This document shows, piece after piece, positions 50,066 to 62,302 of a stretch of DNA of 64,000 bases. Both the position numbers and the translations under genes were made by a program. Origin of the DNA: Saccoglossus kowalevskii. Lineage: Eukaryota > Hemichordata > Enteropneusta > Harrimaniidae. The stretch spans positions 98,856-162,855 of the forward strand of contig NW_003149279.1 in the NCBI RefSeq assembly GCF_000003605.2, in the 5' to 3' direction. Position 1 is the stretch's first letter; the number at the start of each line of letters is the position of its first letter. The notes beneath the pieces were generated by a model, which saw nothing but the letters and a program-made list of their open reading frames with translations, had not been told where the DNA came from and searched no databases.

Positions 50066-51270
50066 ATGAAAAAAAAATTATAATCATCGACGAAGACGTT
50101 AAATGAGCGACAGATGATGTGTTTGGGAATTGAGTGTCTTAAATAAAAAACAATCAATCATTTAGGTAAACTTACCGAATCAATGTGCGTCTACACGTGA
50201 TTTCCATATTTATAACAGTATTTATAACTAATGATATATTATGTTCATTCTTCGACATCACACATTTATTCTAATACGGTTTAATCTGATGCAGACTGCT
50301 GGTAACTTGCTAATAGGGGTACTCGCCCTCTATACATATGTGCACACTAATACATACGAGGACTCTGACAATATATTATTGCTTTAGTGGGTAACATAAA
50401 CTAAGATATCGTAGATGAAGTCAAACAAGTATTCATACAAAGAACTAAATAGTGAAAACAACATTAGTGTAAATTTATGTGGATCATGTGATAGTCGATT
50501 GATTTGAATTCTTGCCGTTCAAATTTGTTTACGGATCTTGATCATCGGGTGGTTATATGTCACACTACATCACTGTCAAGACGCAGGAATGTACGTGCCA
50601 CGAAAAACGAAGCAGAATACCAAATTAAAATGCGCATGAAGAGTCACAACATATACTCTGTAGATGCGCAGCAGTATCACGTTCGTACATGATGTCTTCA
50701 CAGTATGATATATTCAGCAAAACGTTGGCCCTATATCAAACGTAATTTATACGCACTTATACATTTCACAAGGCGTAGTTGGGGAAGATTTAATCGGGTA
50801 TGGCGAGTAACCGTGTTTCTATATATATACTATCTTGATAGGGTGCCGAGAAAAAATATCCCCGGGCACGGTCTCAGTGCGGTTTCCAACGTTCACACTG
50901 AAAGATGATGTAGAATGTGTCAATGTGCCTTTGGGATTTATGTCTTAATACAAATCCCATGTATTATCTAAAGCAGAACCTGAATATCAAATATTTCACT
51001 ACAAAAGGAACGCATAAATTTCAGTCAGTATGTTATAATAAATTTTGTATTTCAACAAATTTTGAAAGTGCGATATCGCCTCCCCCTCCCACCGCGTTTA
51101 TACGATTATAATAATTTGAGGCTATATAGTAGCGTTCGCGTAAGTGCTTTCGGCACGTGACATACGTCGGGACCGGGTCGGCACCAAAAGAGAATGGAAA
51201 TCGAAACTCAGCACTTGCCGAGATTGGCTGTTTGAACGCTGGGCACGAGCTGAAATCACGTCCTCGTTGG
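50066..51270. other. Stretch without recognised genes
   Basis: Frames at 50504, 50705 and 50917 (+) lack features. The segment 51128-51245 is GC-richer, with agcgttc near its left and gaacgct near its right, possibly a decayed inverted-end element; too weak to call. Confidence 0.4.
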
Positions 51271-51279
51271 TGAACCTAA

Positions 51280-51361
<82 letters not shown>

Positions 51362-51369
51362 GAACCTAA
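51271..51369. mobile_element. Palindromic (AAT)n-(ATT)n insertion with 9-bp duplication
   Basis: A block of AAT repeats followed by ATT repeats (51280-51360) forms an almost perfect palindrome able to fold into one long hairpin. It is flanked by the direct repeat tgaacctaa at 51271-51279 and 51361-51369. A flanking 9-bp duplication indicates insertion rather than simple slippage. The inserting element is unknown. Confidence 0.6.
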
Positions 51370-51855
51370 GAGAATGTATATATTGATTGCTGATGTTTTT
51401 TTATGGCAGCAAAACTGTGCTGTGTCAATGACACTACGGTGTCACACCAACAAGTATGTTGTGCACATTTCAGCACGAATCACCGTAGTAGTTTGAATAC
51501 CAGCTCCCGCCATGAACAACATGAATGCAGAACATTGTCGACGACGCAAGTGTATGCTAAGATCGGTTTCTTCTTGCAATGCTACATGAACAAGTTTTCC
51601 TATGAATTCCTTTTTGCCGTTCTTTTTGCACGATGACTAATACCAGATATGTCACAGCATCAAATAATGTCGACATGGGCCCTGTGGGTTCTAAGTAGGC
51701 CCGATTAACATGAACGGAACTGTTGTAATCCCTTTGAAAACATGAAGAATTAAAAATGTTCTACACGTACCGAGATCTAGTAACGAGGACGTAGATAACG
51801 GCATTATAAAAGCTGATTTACCGGAAACTGTTGTCAACGAGTAAACACGTGACTC
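51370..51855. other. Stretch without recognised genes
   Basis: A 77-codon plus frame (51403-51636) is GC-richer than the flanks and has several Cys and His (CCAHFSTNHRSS), but no recognisable family or splice partner. Confidence 0.3.
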
Positions 51856-52025
51856 CATCACAATTACGATTTAGTAGCCATTTCATGGCCAATTTACAGC
51901 TTAATCACGCCACTAGACACATATGCGAAATCAATTGTGTGCACGGATGCGCATGTCTGCTAAGATATTCTTGAGATAACATTGAACTCTATACCATGTA
52001 TGTACTAATAAGACAAGTACGACTA
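51856..52025. repeat. Old direct repeat c, copy 1
   Basis: Similar in order to 53495-53700: atttacagcttaatcacgcc against atttacagcgtaattacact, then atatgcgaaatcaattgtgt against ttatgcaaactcaattatgt, then ctctataccat against tctataccat. Diverged. The two copies bracket repeat a. Confidence 0.55.
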
Positions 52026-52390
52026 CATTTTGTAGTACATTGCACTTGGTTACCCTTGTTTAGAATTTCCTAAAAGCTTATGTGATGTCGGTACGTTAAT
52101 TAAGATGATGCTTTCGGCACAGTATTTGTGATCAAATGTGAATCTGAAGTTAATGACGTATTCCCATCATTGAAACGCAAATCGTACAGTAAACCGATTA
52201 CATCAATAATCAATTAAATAATTATCATTCATTTATAAAAATGTTTATGATACATATATTGCCAAGATCTAAATAATGTAGAAAAAACGAATTTACATAG
52301 TATGTAAATTATTGCTACATGCTCTGTATGTCTGTTGACAATGGTGACGTGTGTGGGCATTTGTTTTCTAATAAATATGCTGCATACAGT

Positions 52391-53030
52391 CGATAATATG
52401 CATTGTGTTTAACATAGATGCGGACTGTAGACTGTATACAAAAGTGTCATGTATATGAACACTTATGATCGGGTGTTTCACGTTGAAACATTACATTTTC
52501 TGAAGTGCTTCAAAGTAAAACAGTTTAGACGAAATGTGTTTCATTTATTCCTATGAATTTGTGTACATGTCGTATACATAAAACATGTATAGTCGGGTGT
52601 TTTATGTTAAAACATTAAATGTGTGTTTGTTTTCTGAGGTGCTTCAAAATAAAACATGAACTTGTGTATACATAAAGACTTACCAAACATGTATAGCCTC
52701 GATTTCCATGTTGTACTTATAGGCTTGTAAGACCATGTAAGAGTGCCACAATGTTTACTTACGAGTCCCAGACTGTAGTTTAATTTTTTTCAATTAATTT
52801 GTTAGTCTTGTTGCATAAAGTTGGATGCATTAATCCATAAATGACCTATCAATAAACATTTCAATGCCCTTTTGTGTCCCCTTAAAAAAGTTAATTGTGT
52901 GTGTATACAATGTGCTTAATTTTTAATACTTTAATACTAAAACACTACTGTTTTGATAAAAAAGGGTATTTTATAATATAATACACATTTTTTAAATTTA
53001 TCAATTAAAAACAGCGTGTTTTAATGAAAA
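52391..53030 (+). repeat. Interspersed repeat a, forward copy
   Basis: Matches 55780-56590 in inverted orientation over most of its length: tatacaaaagtgtcatgta near the start, cataaagttggatgcatta in the middle and ttttataatataatacaca near the end. Inside, a subunit (gggtgttt, gttgaaacat, gaagtgcttcaaa, taaaaca) occurs twice, at about 52468 and 52593. There is no open frame. It looks like a non-autonomous or truncated transposon of unknown family. Confidence 0.8.
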
Positions 53031-53494
53031 ATATAAAAGAGCTTCCAAGATTTACAGTGTGTAGATACAAGTTAGTGGTTCCAAGATGTTAACACACACA
53101 GTGTACGGTATGGCAAATATTTATTATATTATATTTATTAAGTTCAATATTTATTATACAATGAATTGATAGCCAGAGCTGTAAATTCAAACCCGAGTAA
53201 ATGTTAAACAATGGAACGCATCGATAAGTGGATTTTAATCAGTCCTGAAATATCGTAAGAGATGGTGTACCCATTTCAACGCTATAAATTCTAGTAATAT
53301 ATAAACGAACTCTTTATAGAGATAACATATTCGTTTTCAGCGTATATTCGCTCAACACTGTGGCACATTAAAAGTGTTTTCTGTTTTGGTCTCATCTATA
53401 TAATTCTGTCTCAAATGAAATATTTATTTGGTTACAATGGACAATTCACTTGGAACACGTCGTAGTCGACGAGTCACGAAATAAACGCATCAAT

Positions 53495-53700
53495 CCATCA
53501 TAATTGTTATGCAATTGTCTGTTAATCATATCCATTTACAGCGTAATTACACTATTAGGCAGAAGCATTATGCAAACTCAATTATGTGAACGAATGTAAA
53601 TGTCAGTGATATCAATGGAATCTATACCATCACTGGAGATATCAATGAAATCTCTACCAATTATGCACTGTCTAACAAGTAGTAATGTGTGACTACATCA
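53495..53700. repeat. Old direct repeat c, copy 2
   Basis: The partner of 51856-52025; see the shared words there. It contains an extra near-duplicate of gatatcaatg-aatct-taccat at about 53608 and 53638. Confidence 0.55.
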
Positions 53701-53881
53701 GGTTACTTTAAATTTGTAACGAATACGGTGATGTGGCTTTTAGTGTGGAAATTGGTTTGATAAATTTGCACATATTTGAAGAATCGTCGTCATAGTAATT
53801 GTAATCTGAAATCTGAATCTGAAATCAATTACAGACTTTTTCCCACTGAAATAAATTAATACACAACTAATTAATTTATTA

Positions 53882-54046
53882 TTAATATGAAGAAAATATA
53901 CACATTGGCATGGCTTTTTGTACAATACAGACGAAATAAATCTTGTTTGTGTCCCCTAGCATTTTGTTATTGAGTTCATTTCGAGTCAGACGACTGGCAT
54001 CAGGGCGTAGGCGATCTACATTTGGAGTCAGTGACCGCTTTGTGAT
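53882..54046 (-). CDS. Possible terminal exon, unrecognised product
   Basis: A very good minus-strand acceptor (ctaactctctttatgcag, with a branch-like ctaac) precedes 55 codons including the stop. An AATAAA follows two bases after the stop. The peptide begins ITKRSLTPNVDRLRPDASRL and continues TRNELNNKMLGD, with a balanced composition at odds with the AT-rich surroundings. No domain is recognised and no upstream exon is proven. Confidence 0.3.
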   Translation of the reverse strand: MTKRSLTPNVDRLRPDASRLTRNELNNKMLGDTNKIYFVCIVQKAMPMCIFSSY

Positions 54047-54783
54047 CTGCATAAAGAGAGTTAGTGAGAATCTCTTGATATGGGTGTGTTTTGTTAAGCA
54101 CCTCTTCATCAGTTTGTATTCGGTGGAACTATTCATTGGTAGCCTGCGGTTACGGATTTGTGATGATTGAATCATAACCTCTGAGGTATTCACCTTTCTT
54201 GCCCACTGAGAGTAACTTCAGCTGATTGCTTGCAAGCCGCCTGTCTATCATGTTTGCGTAATACATTTCGCTTTGTTACTGATGTAAATGTAATGGATAT
54301 GACAGTCGCTTAACAGTCCCTGTCTACGTTCGTTAGTCTGATGTTTGAAGCATTTGAAAGAACTAAAGCACATAACATTGTAGTTTTATGTTCAACACGA
54401 AACATAACAATGGCATCTATGGATTTACAAACACACTGGGATGTACATCATATAATTGCTTCAATAGTTCATTTTGAATATTTTGTTCTATAAGGATCAG
54501 TTCCTAAAGAATGTGGATTGGTTTATATGTTCAAATCGTATTGACATAATACACATTACAGCAAACGTGAGAGTGACAATTGTTAAAATGTATAACTTAA
54601 ATACATGTTTCACTGAAAATATTAGTTTAGAATATGTCTTCTAGAAATGAAAGGAACCCAGCTTTATTGATTTTGATATATATATTTATCCGGTAAAACC
54701 CCGATGGCAGCCATGTTTGTTTTTATTATTAGAGGACGCTTATGCGCGTAATCATTCCATATTTGGAATTCGCATTTCCTTAT

Positions 54784-54880
54784 AAGGTAGAATGAAAATA
54801 CCCCGTAAAATACCGCAAAATTACGGCACGCTGTAACTTATGGCGTTACGGTGACAGATGTATAGTAAGTAATATTATAG
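54784..54880 (+). repeat. Inverted repeat b, forward copy
   Basis: Matches 56957-57046 inverted: ccccgtaaaataccgc against the reverse of gcggtattttacgg, then cgctgtaacttatggcgtta against the reverse of taacgccataagttacaagcg. The core is conserved and the edges fade. Confidence 0.75.
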
Positions 54881-54902
54881 AATATTCAATATTAACTAAA
54901 CC

Positions 54903-55204
54903 TCATTTTAAAACTATTTCATGCAAAAGAGTATGTATGAACAGTAAACCTTTAAGAAACGAGTAAATTGATAACTTCAATGGTCGATCTCCACATATCT
55001 GAATTTGACTCTCGGTGATTGCGGAAATTGAGCGACTTGAAATTCGACTAAAATGTATGACATGCTGGAATAATAAATAACTCTGTGTCTGACATCCTGT
55101 ATTTCTTGTGTGGTGACCAGCTGATTTGATATCGATTTCCCAATCACAATAGCGATCCATGGTACCAACCTTATTTCCCTCAACTGCTTCATGCCGCAAT
55201 GCAC
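54903..55204 (-). CDS. Possible coding segment, two overlapping frames
   Basis: Two minus-strand frames stay open together: 98 codons (54903-55199) and 75 codons (54977-55204). Both have ordinary, balanced residue mixes. The shorter reads LREIRLVPWIAIVIGKSISN, then QEIQDVRHRVIYYSS. The segment is GC-richer than its flanks. At most one frame can be real. No domain, no clear donor, and no phase link to the candidate exon at 53882-54046 was found. Confidence 0.2.
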
Positions 55205-55779
55205 GCTGACGCCAATCTAATTATATTGTATATTTCCAACGTTTACACTACTCAAATAATTCATTCCCCTTCCGTTTCTTTAATGGCACCAACATGGGGC
55301 CTAGATTATCAAGCTTGGAGGCATACTATTTCGTTCTATTTTTATTGTTTTTTATCATTCTCACCTTCGCCGTTTTTTTTCTCAAACAAGGACTAATGTA
55401 AATTAGTATCCCCTCAAGCTTAAGCAGTCACGTTACTTTTCCCGCAAACAACCTTTGAGAATCTGTCGCATGGAACCACTGGACTAATTGCTTCAAATGG
55501 TGGGTTTTTTAGCATGTATGTATAGGGTTTGCAGAGTTTTCTATGACTCGTAACATTTTGCATTTTGCATGTACGACCAAATATTCTCACGAAAAAAATA
55601 AAATAATGTGAATCAGTCACCTGAATTTGCCGCCATTTTGAAAATTCCAACTAAAATGACCAAAATGTGTGTGAAGTGTTTGCTTCTATAGATAGTAACA
55701 TAATAACTGAATGTAACAGTGGATTAAGGGTGGCACTGCAAAACAGATAACAACGTTTTCACTTGAATGCACAGAGGAC

Positions 55780-56590
55780 TTTTTTAATTGAAAGCACACT
55801 GTTGTAATTAAAAATATGTGTATTATATTATAAAACACCTATTTTCTATCAAAAGTAGTAGTGATTTAGAATTTTTAGAATGATGAAGATTAAGCACATT
55901 GTAAATAAAACACTGAGTATTTTACGGGGATATAAATGTGTTTATTAAAGTGTTTATTGATAGAATATGTATGGACTAATGCATCCAACTTTATACAAGC
56001 AGTATTAACAAAATTGAGTGCAAAGACCGGGACTCGTAAAAATTATGGTATATATGCTAACTAATCAAACACCAAAGGTGACGTAACTCAACGCATAATG
56101 CGATGGTCGTGACATTGTCTTCAGATAATAGTTTTATGTCAAGCACCAAGTCGTGGAAGAATTAATTGTATGTACGCTTATATGGTCTTACCAACCTATA
56201 AGTAAAATTGGAAATCGATACACGTGATGAATTAATTTACTGGTGGCCTAATGGATCTTGATACTACATATTTGGTGAACGGTGGTTGTAGTTCCAATAA
56301 CATTCGAGGATTTCCGCATTTTTCTCGAAAACTGTTCAATTTCAAACACTTCAAAAAGCAAAATCACCAACAAAGTTTCAACCCAAAACACCAGACCATA
56401 AATGTGCACAAATTCGTAAGAGTAATTAAAACACTTCTCTTTCTAACTGTTTTATTTTAAAGCACCTCCTAAAACAAACACACATGCAATATTTCAACAT
56501 AAAACATCTTACTATATAAGTGTTCATTTACATGACACTTTTGTATGCCGTCTACGGTATGCATCTGTAATAGACACAATGCTTATTGCT
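55780..56590 (-). repeat. Interspersed repeat a, inverted copy
   Basis: The reverse-complement partner of 52391-53030. It keeps both internal subunits and carries about 170 bp more in the middle (roughly 56230-56400). The plus frame at 56251-56460 lies in that extra part and is not treated as a gene. Confidence 0.8.
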
Positions 56591-56956
56591 TATATGAGTG
56601 TACATACCAAGTACCTGTCACAAGTTGCATAACCGATGAAATTAAACATGCACGGTGTTGTCAATGCTCGGGTTATTAAGCTGGATGGCGCAGCGCTGGA
56701 CAGGCGTTAATTCCCTGTGATCGTCACAGCCATTATTCTATTAGCCCATATGGTGATTACCACACACCCGTGCAAATTTGCGTATAATTTAAACGAGCTT
56801 CTCAAAGACTCTAATAATACTTAACCATTCAATTGTTATTTAGAAATTTCATTAATACAATAAATACAATATGAAAACAAATATTGAACAATAGTTTAGT
56901 TTGCTACTTCTTTGCAAACATTTTGGGATACTTTTCGTAAACGATGGTGTTCACGG

Positions 56957-57046
56957 CAAACATTATTATTATACATATGTCATCATAACGCCATAAGTTA
57001 CAAGCGTGCCGTGCGGTATTTTACGGAATATTTTCATCCTACCATA
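56957..57046 (-). repeat. Inverted repeat b, reverse copy
   Basis: Inverted partner of 54784-54880, about 2.1 kb away. Confidence 0.75.
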
Positions 57047-57289
57047 TTTTGAAATGGAGACGCAACAACAACTTGGACCAAATAATGTTTTTTAGATTTT
57101 CTGAACAGAGAAGGAAACCGGAAGTTATCCTAAATAAACCTGAAGGAATGATGATATTGTTATTCCGTAACGAAACGCTTGGAACGTGTAATTGATATAG
57201 GCAGCGTCGACAGTTGTGTACTACATTGCTATTTATTTAATTGTTTGTTGGTTATTTGATAACTGATTAAAAAGTGCTTGCATTTACAG

Positions 57290-57379
57290 ACCAGAGAACT
57301 CCATACTGCACAACTTCCTTGCCCACATCCTCCAGAGACATGCTCTGAGTTACCAAATAAAATCATAACAATGTTAGCG
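57290..57379 (+). CDS. Possible 90-bp internal exon
   Basis: A pyrimidine-containing acceptor (gtgcttgcatttacag) and a consensus-type donor (TTAGCG then GTGAGT) enclose exactly 30 codons in phase 0 at both ends. The peptide TRELHTAQLPCPHPPETCSE is Pro- and Cys-containing. It is GC-richer than its flanks. No partner exon or family was identified. Confidence 0.24.
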
Positions 57380-60300
57380 GTGAGTTGTCATATTTTTGTT
57401 TTCACAAAACATATGCGTTACTTTTTAACAACAACAATATTTTACACCACATATTTCTGATTCAAATAGCGCATTGCTTGCAATAAGAATACTAATAAAC
57501 ATTACTCGCGGGATTGTGATAATATTGTACTTTTCAGATCTTCAGATGTCCTGTTAATATGGTTATTGTCGGTTCAATGTCCTATTCCTCTATGCCACTC
57601 TAGAACTTTGGTTAGGTAAATTATATAGTTTCAAAATACCACACTTCCCGTTTTAGGGGGGCTGATTTTAAGTGGTGAAAATAAGCAATCAAACCAGATT
57701 AATGAAATAATCTTATAAATAAATTTTAAATATTACACTCAACCTTACCTTATTAATGTTTATATTTAGGAATAAATACTTACTTGATTATGTGATTTGT
57801 TTATCGTATGTTATGATTAGTGAACAATAGTGCAAATTGCTTAATCATGAATGCATTTGATATACTTTCTAAAATAATAATGATAATGACTTTTTTACCT
57901 AGTTATTAGTGGAAATACATGTTAAAATGTGTCTCTGTTACAAGCACTTGTCAATATTCAGTTTGTAAAAGCACTTTTGTTGCGATAATAAGCACTTGTT
58001 ATACATGTTCCTGGTGGAAACATTTTTCAATACGTGTTTCTAGTGGACACTTTTTTTTTACGTAATATGTTATGTGCAAAATATACCTGAAATGCTGCAA
58101 TAAAAACACTGATTGTAAATGTATACATCATATACCATCTGCATAGACAATACCAGGTCATACAATACATAACCCGCTAACGATGTCGCTTATTTATCTG
58201 TATTGACAACAAATACTTGCAAAACACGTTTTTATCAAATTCTAAGTATTGTTTCATTATTGTATGTCTTCTTTGATCACATTGTACACTGAATAATATT
58301 TGGAGATACACCAATCATTGAAAAGCCATTTATAAGTTGTTTTCTTAATTCTTTTATGTGATTATATGTATACTCCAAATTGAAATCTATATTACAATAA
58401 TCTGATCTGAAATTGAATATGTTCTTGAATATTCAAATATATAACACACGCAAATAAAATTATCATACAAGCATCTTTACAAAAGACACATTTTAAAACA
58501 AAAATACGCTAATGTATCAGGTCGCTAAACAAAACAGGATATAAACAATAAACACGATATGAGATAGGACCAAACTAGGTACACATATATGTTCAGGTAT
58601 AATTAGAATTCGAAAACCGTATATGCGACTTCAAAATCAAAATTAACTTCAAAATCGATCAGAAATAACCCATTGGATATCGGTGATGATGTTTCATTTG
58701 TTTTTCCGTTGAATCACCATGGTATAATAATGTCCCCAGACAGTCCAGCAATTGACACGTTTTCTCTATTGATAGCAATATATCATTTGTATATATAATA
58801 TTCTATGTATTCACATCTATTTATTAAAGGGTTAACAAACTCGAATAGGTTCAGTATTTCTTCTCCTCTGTGTCATGTATTACATTGTCGTACCATTCCG
58901 CCTCGGTGTCTTGTATTTATTTTATCTTCTGTGTCACGCGTTTGTTGGAGTATCATTTTTTTATGCGCGAAAAACAAATATATAATGGAAATGAATTAAT
59001 AGCTAAACTAAATGTTAAGTCCGTATTAGAGGTTATTTGTGCTGCAAAGATTCTGTATTACTACCGTTTTTAAACACATTATAATATTAAGCTTTCATGT
59101 TAAATGCGCCACAAAATACCAGTCCTGTATATATGTTAAGTATGAATTTCCAATTCTCCCAATATCTGTTCTTGGATTATACCACTATTGCCATTGGTTA
59201 TGCAAATTACGTCATGGACCCCTATTTGAGATATATTTGTGAATTTAATCATGTATGTTTGTGTACACCGTTATTCTATTACGCCTTCGGGTGACAATAA
59301 ATTGTTCTGGAATGCGTGTGCGTGATAGATTGTGTACACAAAACTCCAAATAATTTACGCGTAGATGGTCGAGACACAGGACACAATTAGTGCGTTCATT
59401 AGCACAAAGCGCCGCAAAGGTTCTCGAATCTTTCCGCCATTTTGTTTTGCGGACGAGTCACCCTATGGCGTCGTTAGTTTAAGCTACAGTAAACTTGCAA
59501 AAAAAGTCGTTCGATCGTGATTGTTTTTTTTTGTTATTGAACGCTTCTAATATCATTTAGGTCCAGAAATAACGGCTTGTTTCAGCCAACCAGACGCCTA
59601 GATTCAGACTAAACATACGTAATAATAATGTCAAGTCGGATATTGTATTTGAGGGCTCCCTTAAACAGTAAACTCGGCGACATAAAACCAATTGCAGACA
59701 TGAATGTACCATAATAACATTGTTATTAATCTTTCATGAATAGTAAAAATGTGACCCATAAATTCTCATTGATCCACATCAGACATTTAACATCACGAAA
59801 AGGCTTATGTAGCAGATGTAGAGAGCACTTATTGACCACCATGTTAATGATAGACATGTCAGGTAAAATTACAAGTAATATATTTTTCGCATTTACACAC
59901 AGATGGATTTTCGAAATTGCCATTTTAACTGGATTTTTTAAACCGTAGGAGAAAACCATATCACCCTTTTTTTTGCATCGCCGTTCACTAATCGGCATTC
60001 GAGTAAAATTTATCAAATTAATTGTGTCAACTGGTCACAGCTTGTTCATACTTGCGTTCATACTATTCATATTCGCATTATTAATGACGCTACATTTATT
60101 GATAAAACATTCATTGAAGTCGCATGTACCAAAAATCCAAAGCTTTACTTGGCTAAAGACTTCACGGGATCATTAACCAAATCTCCAACAAAATTGTTTA
60201 CCGAGCAAGTTCTGTTGTTCTTTATTCAATAGAGCAAGGATACGTCTCAACTAGTAGACTCTTATCCTTACATGTGGCAATGGTGAAGAATCTTTCCAAG

Positions 60301-62070
60301 AAATATATTTCCACGGCACCCAGATGTCTTCGCTAATCGGAATTACCGGCATATGTACGATCACATAAACCTGAAACACGATATTTGAACTAGCAACTCG
60401 GCAAATACCCCCTCGCTACTGTAAACAAACTCACCCTTACGGTAAACGCACTTTCCCCCATGTTGTAAACTCACAATGACTAGATGGTCATGCGCATGTA
60501 AGAATTTCTGGCGTTACAAACAACACACTAACTATAATTCTGGACAAAAATAGAGCCTAGTATAATCCTGGTCATATAACTGTAACTTAAAACGGGAGAT
60601 TATACTTACATCTTTTATAAATAATTCTTGTCCTTTCCTTTTATTAATAACATAATTTTTAGATATTGACAGTTTTATTTACGAAACACAAACGTATTAA
60701 GAGAAATCGAGTCTACATGTAATATATCAATAATTACATAGACAACAGGCAGTAATCGGTACTATGTATGTTACGCCCATTTGACGCCGCACATGTGTGT
60801 CGGTTTGAGTGTTTTTTTTTAATTATTACTTAAATTACAATCATTTAGTTAAGGAGTCGGCGACAATATAATTAAATTGCGACACGTGATACCCATTTGA
60901 CAAGAGGTGTATAATAAAACTGCGATACAGATTAAAATATATTCACAGTGGCAGCAGAGAGCGCTTTGGATCCTACAACAGACGATGTGACGCTATTGGC
61001 GCCTATTATGAATTATGTATTCAGTACGTTTGTGTAAAAATAAAACTATTATTTATTCAGTCGTGTGTGAGGTTTCTCTCTGTGACGTGCGCGGGTAAAT
61101 AAATGACTGACTTATCCATACACATGGTATATATTCTGAAAGTGGCAATTCTAGTGAAATACCGCGGTTATTGCTTGTATGACGTGGTGAGGGTCGCCAC
61201 GTAAACTTCTGACAGATTCATCAATGCGTGAAGACAGTTTATAAGCGCGGCGCTTTCAACGAGCGTTTACGTCAAGACCTATTAGCATAAATTAGCATAT
61301 GGTTCAATAGCCTTCGATTGGTTTGTTATCACTAGACATAATAATTTGTGGCGCCACTCGTATCAAACAGACCCAATCATAGACGGTATGAGTCAATAAA
61401 CGCATAATGGAATCGCCAGAATTACATACTAGGCTGTTTTCGGAAGTTTTACTTTGTTTTATACGGCATATATTTATTTCAGTTGAAAACAGCACAGATC
61501 CTTGAATAGTCAAGTGTATGGAGTATATTCATTCATCTCCTGCATTCAAAATTTATTAGAAAATATTTGCTCATGTACAACATTTACCATTGTGATTTCA
61601 CAGTCATGTCGTCATAATTAATTTAATCAGAATTAAGCACTTGCATTAATACCGCAAATATATATGAGGTTTCTTAAATAAATATATAAATCGAAAACGA
61701 CTTAAATGGGTGAAAGCAGCAACGTCGTTCAAAACCACAACTCTTTATTTAGCTGTTTGTTAGTTCGTTATTTATAATACCGTAATATAATCGAAAACAT
61801 TACTACCTATCAACAAAATTTCGACGATTTGAGCGGCCTTTCTTTCATCGATTTACATCACAGCAACGTGTCAACGTGGCGACTTATAGGACATATGTAT
61901 TTATGATCGTTTTCCAGTCGTGAAATTCCACAAAATTTGACAAGACCCGGGGAACGTCATAGTAAGTGGGATACGCCGCCGAATGACGTTAAAACACAAC
62001 ATTGCTGTGACTGATTGTAAAAGGAGAGTCATTGTTCTAAATCGGAATATAATGTTACGAACTGCAAACA
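57380..62070. other. AT-rich stretch without recognised genes
   Basis: No gene is supported. A small repeat with aagcactt words lies at about 57940-58050. Hydrophobic frames at 58805-59294 and 59726-60176 (both strands) have no dependable signature. A YY1-like ccgccattttg lies near 59436. Confidence 0.4.
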
Positions 62071-62302
62071 TTTAATTCTTCCGTCCTCGAGGCATGCTGA
62101 AAACTCGATGTACAATTTACAAATCCGGCAGAAATATTGTCACATATACCTGAAATTTTACGGAGTGAAGCTAATCTAGAAGACGACGTACTTGAGTACA
62201 ACAAAGGCGGATAGGTTCTATCTGTCAAAGCATTGCGCCTAAAGCTATATACACAATATTGTCTTTTCTCTTATCGTGCCGCACATGGATTACTGCATCT
62301 GT
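62071..62302. repeat. Diverged duplicated block d, copy 1
   Basis: Matches 63581-63812 in direct orientation: ggcatgctgaaaactcgatg against cgcatgctgggaactcgttg, then ccggcagaaatattgtcaca against ccggcagaaacagtgtcaca, then attgcgcctaaagct against atcgcgcctgaagct. A TATA-like gactatatataac follows at about 62321. It could be a duplicated promoter region or an old transposon. Confidence 0.8.

Noticed and set aside
59097-59294. Helix-7-like peptide IAIGYANYVMDPYLRY, suggesting a second GPCR relic
   Set aside because: The Tyr is off the NPxxY spacing and no neighbouring helix 6 lies in register. Hydrophobic frames are expected in AT-rich DNA.
59736-60176. Overlapping hydrophobic frames on both strands suggested as membrane protein
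   Set aside because: Both strands are equally open and hydrophobic, which is a composition effect; no conserved family positions line up.
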